From Candidatus Helarchaeota archaeon (GTDB lineage: Archaea; Asgardarchaeota; Lokiarchaeia; Helarchaeales; RDOG01): a stretch of 64,000 bases of DNA. Below are positions 9,649 to 20,000 of this stretch, piece after piece. The notes under the pieces were generated by a model, which was not told the origin of the DNA, did not search any database, and saw only the letters and a program-made list of their open reading frames with translations. Both the position numbers and the translations under genes were made by a program. Numbering within the stretch: position 1 is the stretch's first letter; each line of letters opens with the position of its first letter. The DNA lies in contig JALGVI010000002.1 in the NCBI GenBank assembly GCA_029838215.1, forward strand, positions 1 through 64,000, written 5' to 3'.

Positions 9649-10965
9649 ATGACTGAAAAAGTTGTCAAAGATATTGTTTGTTCTTTTTGCGGCTGCCTAT
9701 GTGATGACATAGAAGCCCTCATTGATGAAGATAAAAATCAACTAATCGAAACATATAACGCCTGTACTCTCGGCTTTCATAAAATTTCTGCTTTATCCGA
9801 AGACCATCGAGTCATGAAACCAATGATTAGAAAAAATGGAGAATTGGTGGAAGTCTCCTTGGAAGAAGCAATCGAAAAAGCCGCCCAAATCCTCGTGGAC
9901 GCAAAATGGCCGCTTCTCTATGGATGGTCATCAACATCAAACGAAGCAATATCAGCAGGTCTTGAATTAACCGAAGAAGTTCAAGGTGTCATGGACAATA
10001 CCGCCTCGGTGTGCCACGGACCCAGCCTTCTTGCAGTGCAAGATTCAGGATACTCCGGGTCGACACTCGGAGATGTCAAGAACAGGGCAACCGTGATTGT
10101 ATACTGGGCATCAAACCCCATGGCAGCTCACCCAAGGCACCTTGCACGATATACGACGTTCATGCGAGGTTACTTCAGGGAAAGAGGCGTGAAAGACCGA
10201 ACATTAGTCGTTGTCGATCCCCGAAATACCGATACTGCAAAAATAGCAGATCATTTTTATCAAATCAAACCAAATGGCGACTATGAACTGGTCGCAGCAT
10301 TACGTGCAGCCATCCGAGGACTTGAATTAAAACAAGATGAAGTCGCAGGCTTGCCAAAAGAAAAAATCTTGGAAATGGCAAAACTCCTAAAAGAAGCAGA
10401 TTACGGAGCTCTATTTTTCGGACTTGGACTGACAATGAGCAAGGGAAAACACCGCAACGTTGATAACGCCATTTCTCTCATTAGAGACTTGAATTCATAC
10501 GGAAAATGGGTATTGGCACCTATGAGAGGCCATTACAACGTTGCAGGAGCAAACGTGGTTTCGGGCTGGACAACAGGATACGGTTTTGCAATTGACTTTT
10601 CATTGGGTTACCCGCGATATAACCCGGGTGAATATACATCCGTTGACATGCTTTGTCGAGAAGAACCCGATGCAATGTTGAGCATCGCTGCAGACCCCGC
10701 GGGAAACTTCCCCGCAAAAGCAGTTAAACACATGCATAAGATTCCCGTCATCAATATTGATCCCCATTACACGCCCACGACCGAAGTTTCGGATGTCGTG
10801 ATCCCCGTATCAATTGTTGGCGTCGAAGCTGAAGGAACTGCTTACCGCATGGATCGGGTACCAATCCGCCTGAGAAAATTCCTCAACCCTCCTGAAGGAA
10901 TCCTCTCGGACGAAGAAATACTCAAGAAAATCATCGCAAAAGCAAAAGAAATCAAGGCAAAATAA
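9649..10965 (+). CDS. fwdB: formylmethanofuran dehydrogenase subunit B
   Basis: CSFCGCLCDDIE 4Fe-4S motif, TASVCHGPSLLAVQDSGYSGSTLGDVKNRATVIVYWASNPMAAHPRH; immediately after fwdD. Confidence 0.92.
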   Translation: MTEKVVKDIVCSFCGCLCDDIEALIDEDKNQLIETYNACTLGFHKISALSEDHRVMKPMIRKNGELVEVSLEEAIEKAAQILVDAKWPLLYGWSSTSNEAISAGLELTEEVQGVMDNTASVCHGPSLLAVQDSGYSGSTLGDVKNRATVIVYWASNPMAAHPRHLARYTTFMRGYFRERGVKDRTLVVVDPRNTDTAKIADHFYQIKPNGDYELVAALRAAIRGLELKQDEVAGLPKEKILEMAKLLKEADYGALFFGLGLTMSKGKHRNVDNAISLIRDLNSYGKWVLAPMRGHYNVAGANVVSGWTTGYGFAIDFSLGYPRYNPGEYTSVDMLCREEPDAMLSIAADPAGNFPAKAVKHMHKIPVINIDPHYTPTTEVSDVVIPVSIVGVEAEGTAYRMDRVPIRLRKFLNPPEGILSDEEILKKIIAKAKEIKAK

Positions 10966-10969
10966 AATC

Positions 10970-11000
10970 ATTAATTTCTTTTTTACGATTTTTTTTTCTC
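10970..11000 (+). terminator. poly-T tract downstream of fwdB (putative archaeal terminator)
   Basis: ATTTCTTTTTTACGATTTTTTTTTCTC just after the fwdB stop. Confidence 0.35.
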
Positions 11001-11137
11001 TTTCTTTAGAAAATAGAAACAAAGATAGATTATTTCAATTCTAAGAATTTTCATTTTCTTTTATGACCCTTATCAGTAATTTTTAAATAATGTGAGACTC
11101 ATGAAGCCATTAAACAACAAAATGCAGGTGAGGTCTC

Positions 11138-11305
11138 ATAAAGAAAAACATCGACCTAAAATTTTTTGAATCTAAGAAAGAAGGAGATTTTAGCGAATTG
11201 ACACAAAATCCCGAAGTTCAAAGGTGGCTCATAGATGGTCTCCCAATTCAACCTTGTCAATTATATTATCACAAAATTCACCAGAGTCTGAATTTGTGGG
11301 CATGA
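11138..11305 (+). pseudogene. short open frame without a good start, possible gene remnant
   Basis: 56 codons open (IKKNIDLKFFESKKEGDFSELTQNPEVQRWLIDGLPIQPCQLYYHKIHQSLNLWA*) with no ATG/GTG/TTG near its 5' end. Confidence 0.25.
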
Positions 11306-11353
11306 ATTCTAAATGGATAAAATAGGAATTTTTAAATATTGTAATATTGTAAA

Positions 11354-11614
11354 ATGGTCTTAATGACAATCCGAATAAAACTTCCTGAAGAAATCGAATT
11401 GAAATTTAGAGAGATTGCAATGAAAAAATATGGCTTCGGAAAAGGTTCACTAACAAAGGCAGCAACCCATGCGATCATTCAATGGATTGCTTTTAATGAC
11501 AAAATAAATCCCGTGGAAAAACCGACTGATGAATTAAAAGGCATGTTGAAAAATGTAAAAGGCACTTCATTAGATTTACAGCACGAAGCCTCAAGCCTTT
11601 TTCTTAAGAGGTAG
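11354..11614 (+). CDS. putative antitoxin of PIN-domain TA pair (start perhaps Met at 11363)
   Basis: 86 aa, MTIRIKLPEEIELKFREIAMKKYGFGKGSLTKAATHAI is RHH/AbrB-size antitoxin-like; directly upstream of PIN protein. Confidence 0.65.
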   Translation: MVLMTIRIKLPEEIELKFREIAMKKYGFGKGSLTKAATHAIIQWIAFNDKINPVEKPTDELKGMLKNVKGTSLDLQHEASSLFLKR

Positions 11615-11619
11615 TCGTC

Positions 11620-12030
11620 GTGTATTTTATTGATGCCAACATTTTCCTTGAGGTGATGTTAAATCAGAAACAATCCCAAGATTGCATTGAATTTCTAAAA
11701 AAGTTAGAAAAAGGCAAATTCAACGGAATGATTAATGATTTTCTATTATATTCAATTTGCTTGACGATCATCCGGGAGACATCAGACTTGAACTTGGTAT
11801 CGAAATTTCTCAAGGTGATGAATTCCTATGAAAATTTGATGATTTACCATCCAAGCATTCCTGACCTATTACGAGCTCTTTCTTTCATGGACGAGTTTCA
11901 ATTGGATTTTGACGATTCGTTGGTCTTGTCTTGCATGAAAATATTGGAAATCAAAAAGCTCGTATCATTTGATAGGCATTTTGATAAAATTCCTTCAATA
12001 CAACGATTAAAACCACCATCTTTACGATGA
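11620..12030 (+). CDS. PIN-domain ribonuclease toxin (VapC-like)
   Basis: YFIDANIFLEVML N-terminal acidic motif, FDDSLVLSCMK, LVSFDRHFDKI C-terminal acidic motif. Confidence 0.8.
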   Translation: MYFIDANIFLEVMLNQKQSQDCIEFLKKLEKGKFNGMINDFLLYSICLTIIRETSDLNLVSKFLKVMNSYENLMIYHPSIPDLLRALSFMDEFQLDFDDSLVLSCMKILEIKKLVSFDRHFDKIPSIQRLKPPSLR

Positions 12031-12148
12031 ATGATAAATTAAAATTATTGATCGGCTACCTTTGCAAACAAATCTCATAAAATCCATCAATCCGAATTTC
12101 CAGATTAAATTTTTAACAGAGACGAAATAAATTGAATTCAAGATTTGG

Positions 12149-13933
12149 GTGATTAAAATTTATCAAGACGCGGACAGTAAATATACTGTTGAGATCGTGG
12201 AAAATATCGATTTTATCACAAAACACGATGGTGAAATTAAGGAGTCTGTCGTAAAAGGTCAGGTGATCGTGAAAAACGGTGCTGTTCGAGATAATATTTG
12301 GGATATCAATATTTCTCTTGATAAGACAGATAAGACAGATCTTATGGATGAGAAGATTCACATCTTGGAGTTAGAGCCACAAGAAGAATGGACTCAAGAA
12401 TACAAGATAGACACAGAAGATGCGGAACTCCTTCTAGAAATTGATGAAGAAATCAATGTCATTCCTGATACGGAGGAAAAGAGCACGACTTTGGTCCTAA
12501 ATCAGAAACATGAGCCTCATTTTACAATAACAATCAAGAATATCAGCTCCACGACCATAAAAGAAATAGAAATAGTGAGGAACATACCTGAAATCTTTCG
12601 AAATGTTAAAATTCGAGATGATGGAGTGGGAAAGGCTAAACGAAAGGAAGGACAGATCGTATGGACAATTGAAGAATTGGATCCTGACCAATCGACTCAG
12701 CTTGAGTTTACAGCAGTAATAACTCCTGAAGAGAAAGAACCAGTAAATTCTGGGCAAATAAAAGCAACATATTCGGTTTCAGGTGGCACGTTTTCCAGCA
12801 TTGAAGTAAATAATCTTGATGGTTATAGCAAGAATTTCTATGCTGTTGAACGAATAGAACGAGACGAAGAACCAAATGTCTGGGATTGTATCTTCGAATT
12901 TCAAAATCTTTCAGAATTTCGAGTAAAACTCGTGGATGTGCTTCTATATAATAACGATTATACCACAGAGGAGCAAGTATTGGATTTCAAGTCCCAATTA
13001 GATCCCGAAGTTATTTTAGAGCCAATGGAAGAGTGGATCTCAAAAGCTTGGGAATTACAAAGCGAAGAGTTTCCAATGCTTGGTGCCGATGTAAGATTCA
13101 CGGTTATTGGAGATGTAGTTACTCAAACAACAGTCACGGTTGAAATAGAAGCTTTTCAGATGCCAGTCTTAAGTTTATCGGGCAAGAAGGAACTCTCAGA
13201 AACTCAAATTAAGTCATACCGAGAAACCGATATCACAGCCACGACAACAATAAACACGAGTGGAAAGGCACCAGTCGATAAGTTCCACATTGAAGATGAG
13301 ATTCCCCAGCATTTTGATGTCCCTGACACGGAAAACGTGAAAATCACCGTCAATGGAGTGGAGATAAACCCCGATACAATGACTATTAGCTTTGAACCGA
13401 CAACCGATATTGACACCAAACGAACGATGAATATCGATGTTGAAAACGTGTTGGAGCAGGTCGGAACTCTCGGAGATGATTCAACCATAGTACTTAGCTA
13501 TCCGATGAAAGCACTAAATCCGGTTAAGGGCGAAGAATATCAAGCAGGAGTGCTGTTTCAGGCAATAACCGAAGATGGCTCAATAGTCGAACTTTACATG
13601 GAATCTCCCGAGGTAGAAATAGAAATCATTCATTCGAGACGAAGAACGACAGACGCAAGACTTGTTCAAGAAGGTTCTTCAAGAGGTCAATATGTCATAA
13701 TGATCATCCACAAGAACAGAGGTAATTCTCCTGAAGAAAATAAAGTTTTTACAGAATTAATACCTGAGAATTTCAAGCTCATTTCGGCGAAGCCCGAGCC
13801 TGAGCAGGACGGTCAGACTTTGAAGTGGACTTTTAATAAGATTGAACCTGATGAAAAGGTCGATATTGAATTCACCATTGAAGGTACGGATGAATACAAG
13901 GCGAAGCACCTCCAGATTTCATATAAAGTATGA
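12149..13933 (+). CDS. multi-domain DUF11-like beta-sandwich repeat protein without signal peptide (GTG start)
   Basis: Repeated pattern N-x-s..(E)(V)xxxIPExF.....x(G)xxxWTxxxLxPxxxxxxxFT (e.g. IPEIFRNVKIRDD..IVWTIEELDPDQSTQLEFTAVI; IPENFKLISAKPE..LKWTFNKIEPDEKVDIEFTI). Confidence 0.75.
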   Translation: MIKIYQDADSKYTVEIVENIDFITKHDGEIKESVVKGQVIVKNGAVRDNIWDINISLDKTDKTDLMDEKIHILELEPQEEWTQEYKIDTEDAELLLEIDEEINVIPDTEEKSTTLVLNQKHEPHFTITIKNISSTTIKEIEIVRNIPEIFRNVKIRDDGVGKAKRKEGQIVWTIEELDPDQSTQLEFTAVITPEEKEPVNSGQIKATYSVSGGTFSSIEVNNLDGYSKNFYAVERIERDEEPNVWDCIFEFQNLSEFRVKLVDVLLYNNDYTTEEQVLDFKSQLDPEVILEPMEEWISKAWELQSEEFPMLGADVRFTVIGDVVTQTTVTVEIEAFQMPVLSLSGKKELSETQIKSYRETDITATTTINTSGKAPVDKFHIEDEIPQHFDVPDTENVKITVNGVEINPDTMTISFEPTTDIDTKRTMNIDVENVLEQVGTLGDDSTIVLSYPMKALNPVKGEEYQAGVLFQAITEDGSIVELYMESPEVEIEIIHSRRRTTDARLVQEGSSRGQYVIMIIHKNRGNSPEENKVFTELIPENFKLISAKPEPEQDGQTLKWTFNKIEPDEKVDIEFTIEGTDEYKAKHLQISYKV

Positions 13934-14007
13934 AAAAAAGAAGAATTTTTGTGCTTCCAATTTTTCTTTCCTTAAAAGAATTTTCTTGGAAGGCTCTATT
14001 TTTTTTG

Positions 14008-17000
14008 TTATTTTTTACCACGTCTTCTCAAGGCCCAATCAAATAAGTCGTGGAATTCTTTAATTTTATATTGGGATGGAAATTCTTCAACGATATTAGC
14101 TTTTGGTTTTTTCGTGCTTTGCGGAATTGTTGTTTTGCGTTTTTTGTAGACATTCAAACCAAAAAGAATGTATGTGCCTTCGATCGGTTGATTTCCACGT
14201 GATGAAGCGATGATCACGCTCTTACCGGTAGAGGAGAGTCCAAAATCTTTCGTGATGTCAATGGTTAATTTTACAATATCTCCTTCGACTTGAACATCTA
14301 TGTTATAGAATTCCCGCTTCTGTTTTGCTTTAAACCTATGCTGTTCAGGATATTTGTAAGCAATCAGTCCAAATGATATATCTGTACCTTCTATGCGTCG
14401 ACCTCCTTTAGAGTTCGCCACGAGTATTGTCTTTCCTTTGGCGGAAGGACCCAACTCCGTTGTAAGATCGAATTTTATGACCATCTTCTTGCCTCTCATC
14501 TCTAAAATGACGTTATCCATTGGTCTAGTCGTTGCATCCTTGATTCTCGATTTTTTAATAATGCGTTTTTTGCTTCTTTTATCGATCTCGCGATATGCAA
14601 GATATATTCCCATGATGGCAATAAATAGAAACGGTAAAAAGATGATTGCAAAAATAATGGCCGTCCAATAGGGCATGTACTCGACTCCAGCAACGGAGAA
14701 AAGTGATAAGTGTGCCATTTCAATCCAAATAAATCCAGCATAACTCTCACCATATAGTTCAAAGTCCGTCGTGTTGATACCATAATCAATCACCCAGTCC
14801 AGATCTGCAGAGATTTTGATCCACAAACCAGTTGTTTCATCAAAATAATAGAGCTGGAGAGTATTCTCATTAATGTCCCAGGGATCAGTGATCACTCCAT
14901 TCCCGTCTCTATCAAGGTCTGCCTCTGTATACATTATGATGAGTATTGCGTCTTGAACCTGAGTTAAAGCCGTGCCATTCGCTGTAACGTCAACTTGCAC
15001 GTATGTTCCTAGCGATCTCATGGTCCAATCGGCCAGACTATGGAATCTTAATGTTCTTGAGGATTCTATCATGGGTATGCCTGAATTCCCTTGTAATCCC
15101 GTAAAATCGACGTACCTGCTCACGTGTATCGTTGGTCTAGACCAGTTTCCAATTGTGATAGAGAGTATGGTATCAGTCGCTTTCACGGTATCTATTTCAT
15201 CAATGACCATTCCGTATAAGTAGTTGGTATCATTATGCATGATGGGCGTTGTTTGATATTCTATTACATACGAACTTGATGTCTTCGTGACGTTCATGTC
15301 TTTAAGATACTTCACGACTCTATTAACATCCAAAAAATAAGCGCGCGAAACCATTACCACTGTTTGAGTTTCTATCCACACGCCACGTCGAACTGTAAAG
15401 TGTCGTGTTGCATTATCCATCATGGCGGTGAGTTCATCACCGGTGTCGCTTAATAATTCGTACATGAGTCCTCCGAGAGTATCATTGCTGGGATCAGGTC
15501 TGCCGACAAGAACAATAAACTGAGCATTGGTGTGATTTGCAGTGAAATTTTCGTAGGAGACGACCGTGACATTGTTTGCCTCTGTGAAATTTGCTGCAAA
15601 CTGAGCATTATAACCATCGGGATCATCTTCGTAACAGAGAATGATGGGCTCGGTAAAATTTGTTACTGTATCGACGTCATCGCCATCAGGAACGCCATCG
15701 TAATCGGTATCATTTACAAATGGATTACTTCCCCATTCTAATTCAATAGCATCAGTAAGCCCATCTCCATCCGTGTCGTTATTAAGCGGGTTCAGCCATA
15801 GATCCACTTCCATTCCGTCCAATAACCCATCATCATCAGTATCACTAAGTGTTGCGTTCGTATTGTGCACCAATTCATCTCCATCCATTAGCCCGTCATC
15901 ATCCGTATCTTGGTCTCGAGGATCACAATTTAGAGCATATTCAAGACCATCCAGCAAGTAATCATCATCAGTATCGGGGAGTAACAGACTTGAATTATTG
16001 AATGAATTACCGGTATATTCCAATAAATCATCTGCACCATCATTGTCCGTATCATTTGAAGCAGGGTTCGATCCGAGCTGAAATTCAATCAAGTCTGAAA
16101 GCCCTTCGCCGTCCGTGTCCGATTTATTATAAGGATTTGACCCGATTAGTAATTCATTTGAATCAGATAACCCGTCTTCATCGGTGTCGTCATTTGTAAG
16201 ATTGGTCCCGATCTCATATTCGTATGCATCAGAAAGTCCATCTCCATCCGTATCCGGATTCCAAGGATGGCTTCTTAATAAAAATTCTTCATAATCAGAT
16301 AATCCATCGAAATCGGTATCAATCATGAAAGGAGAACAATTGACATCGAGATTATAAATTGTCATGTTATTTTTCCACGTGATGCTCCATCCTAAAATCT
16401 CTTCTAGATTTCCTAGCTCATCAGCATCCCAATCATACAAGGAACCGTTAATTTCACGAGGAACCAAAGTCACGTTTTCATGAAATTTCAGGATATTTGG
16501 ATTTGAATTGTTCAGAGTGGGCTGCTCTAAAACATAATAACTCGTATTTGTAACATTCTGAGAAATCGCAAGTCTCATCGGGTAGTGGATCAGATCCCAA
16601 GGAGGCGAATTGCTCGAATTTGTCAATACAAAATTTCTATCTTCCATGCCGTTATGATCAAACTTTCTCACGCACCCCTCGCCTATCCCGGGATCGAAAT
16701 GATCCAAAACATAGACCATTCCGTTTACATCAGTCGCAATATCTATCATGTTTTGGTAACCGTTTGGAAGAGTTGCGATATATTCTCCATCAGAGCTATT
16801 CAACTTGACAATGCGATCCCCATCAAGAGCATATAAGACTTCGTTGGTATCATCAACCGCGATTGCACCCAAGTTATCGAATTGGTCGGGATTGGAGCCA
16901 TAAGAACCATAGGTGCTTGAAAGCGTCCCGTTCGAGAAATACTTGTCAATCTGTGCAATAGAACTGCCGGGATTAAACCTTGCAACATATAGATGTCCGC

Positions 17001-20000
17001 TGGAATCAACATCCACGCCCGTGATTGGTTTTGTACCAACTGCCAGCGAGCCATTCATTAGAGTTCCATTTAGGTAGAACCTGCTAAAGGAATCTCCCGT
17101 TAAATTTTCTACGTAGAGATATTCATTCACATCATCAACCACGACTTTTCCAGGTTTAAATGACAAGGACCAATTATCAAGATAGGTTAGATTAGAATCA
17201 AGTTTAAGGATGAAATAGTCATTACTCGTTCCATTTTGAACCGGCACGTAAACGCTTCCATTCGCATCTACAGCTAATTCTGATGCATTTGCAATAAAAT
17301 CAGGAACATCATTTTCAATATTCACAACGTGGTCTAACACACCACACTTTTCCGTAATGGGAATTCCAACATCTTCTTCTCCATCCCCATTCGTGTCGGA
17401 GGACCTAGGATTTAATCCACTCCAATACTCCGTTTCATCATCGACACCATCCCCATCAGTATCATTGTTTGTGGGGTCCGAGAAAACGCGCATTTCAAAC
17501 ACTTGACCGCTGTAATTAAAGGAAATCACCCAACCAGACACTTCAAGCCAGTCGTAAATGCCATCATTATCTGAATCACTGTTTTTTGGGTCACATCCAT
17601 AAATCATTTCGTGTCCATCAAGTAGGGCATCCTCGTCTGTATCAGCACTCTGTGGATCCGTCCCAATATCCAACTCATATTTATCATTTAAGCCATCAGC
17701 GTCCGTGTCATATCTCAAGACATTGGTCAGTCCTAGGGAAGTCTCATAAGTGTCGTTTAAACCATCTCCATCCCGATCATTCTCAGTAATCACGCCCCAA
17801 TTAAGGAAATCGTTGAGATTTCCAGGCATCACGTCATAATAGAGCGTGTTTAGGTCTTCTGCAGGAGTTTTACCTCGTTGCCAGTCCGTATGCCAACACT
17901 TGAATCCGAAATACCAAACGGGATAGTGATACCATTGTTGCATTAGCTTATACCTTGAAGCTATTTGGAGCTTTACAGGGAAGTTTATCATGCTTATCCC
18001 GGGCTCTATCCATGCAGCCGAATCGTATTTGTCCACCTTTTTGGTCCTTCCATATGGATCTGTATGCGTTCTATTTAATAGAGTGGTTTGAGTATGCCAA
18101 TTATAGGCATTATTATCCAATGAGTGTTCCAAGTTCATGCTAGTGGTCGAACCTGACCCATCCGGTGCATCGATACTTATCCAAGGGACGTTCCAGCTTC
18201 CACTTTGGAGAGTTTTACTTTCACCTTTTCCCTCAATTTTTCCAATCAAGTGTGCCGTTAATTCAATTCGATCGCCCACATCAAGACCGTTTTCATCCCA
18301 ATCGAAGGTTCTCGTCTCCAATGGTCCTTCTACCTGAGTATCAGGTTCGGCATGATGATAGTCGTGAGGACTCCCAAAGAGAACTTGTGCCAGCCATTTA
18401 GTCAGTTTTGACGAGAACCCGAAAATTAAGTCTAGGATAATTATTGCAATCGCTATAACTGCACCGATGACAGACTGAAATAAAACCGCTAACACGATCC
18501 CGTAGACGATAGCCACAATGCTCCCTGCAATTCCGTATGCCGCACCCATCTCCCGTCCCAGTCTCCCTCCAATTGCATTGGCAATCTGAACTCCCGCCCA
18601 GATTGAAAGACCAATCCCTATCAAGACACCGATGACATCTAAAACGTGGGATTTCGTGAGAAATTGCAGTGCCCGCGTGAGTTTTGTAGTTCCGCTGGCC
18701 GCCCCTAACGTGCTAAGCGATCTCAAAGAAGAAACACCCACTCTTGACGAAACCAATACCTTAACTGGCACATCTAGGAGTGACGCGAGAAACCGATATG
18801 CCTGATATGTGAGGACAGCCGTTGCTATCAGGAATAATGCATTCAACCCAGTAAGTGCTACCGCATTCACGATATCCCTCTCCGAGCTTTTAGGGGGTGT
18901 GAAATTTAACGCTATTCCACCCACTCTCGTGGTCTGAGTGATGCCCGTATACCAACGTAACATCATGATCTCCAAAGTAGAAGTGGCATTATCTACAAGC
19001 CCCCAAGTTTCAATTTCATCCATTACCTCTGAAAAATTTAAAGCGACGAAGGTGGAGGAATTATAAAAATTCATCTTTAATGATTTCGTGATTAACAAAT
19101 CTTCACCCGTAAAATCGACTGCCCACGAATCATCCATGATGGACGTATTCACTGCTAGGGTATCGATCATGTCAACCATTTTGGATGCTTCTTCGGTGGC
19201 CATGATGAGAGGAACAATTTGAGAACCCGAGAAGCTGGATAATGCATCAGGGATCATCTCATTACACATGTAGGTGATGGCTTCATAATTATCATCGAAC
19301 GTAAAATTCGATTGATTATGTATTGTGACGTTATTTTCAATCAAAAGTGCAGGCATGTCATCAAGGATAGTCGTGGCATTAAAAGTAAAGGCATTAATCA
19401 TGAACATGTTTGCAGCCATCGTTTGGTTCCTATCTTCATGGTAGAAAATCGAACCGTTACAATTGTAATTCTCTTCCACGCCAAATCCCGTTAGCATGAA
19501 AGGTTCGGTATACGTGGTCAGAGGGGTCTGATCAGGAGCATAACCCTGATCGATCTCCGTGAACCAAGTTTCAGTACCGGTATTAGCGACGAGAAGATCG
19601 TTTGCTCCGACAGTCACGTAATTACCATTATGGGCGCGGAGGCTAATTTGATTTCCGGGACGATTTGCAGTAAACGTTTCAGCATCACCAATTGAACTGG
19701 CATTGCTGGCAAGAATGCCATTACCCATTACAGTTATAAATAGGCCATTTTGGACTTTTAATGCGATTTTATTTTCACCAAGATCAATCCATTGAAGCAT
19801 CCCATCGTTGGCTTCAGTAGCATTGGCAACAAGGACTCCATCGTCCCTGATTGCCACGATATTACCATTACTTGCATTCAATGCTAGTGCTGGCAAGTCC
19901 GTATATCCCGTAACCTTCCAAATAAGCTCAACTTGAAGATCGAGCGTCATTGAAGCTTTTTCAGGATAATAAAAAGAGCCTTGAAACGCAACGATTTTTC

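Noticed and set aside
10966-11353. tRNA or structured ncRNA in the fwdB-TA gap
   Set aside because: No T-loop GGTTCRA or cloverleaf recognised; AT-rich, with a coding-like remnant only.
12113-12361. 82-aa minus-strand ORF
   Set aside because: Antisense to the DUF11-like CDS start; no motif.
15670-16330. Repetitive DNA resembling a CRISPR or satellite
   Set aside because: Periodicity comes from coding TSP3 Asp-rich repeats in a single frame; no fixed repeat/spacer structure.
14393-20000. Numerous plus-strand and out-of-frame ORFs opposite the giant protein
   Set aside because: Low-complexity antisense translations of a coherent 2267-aa ORF.
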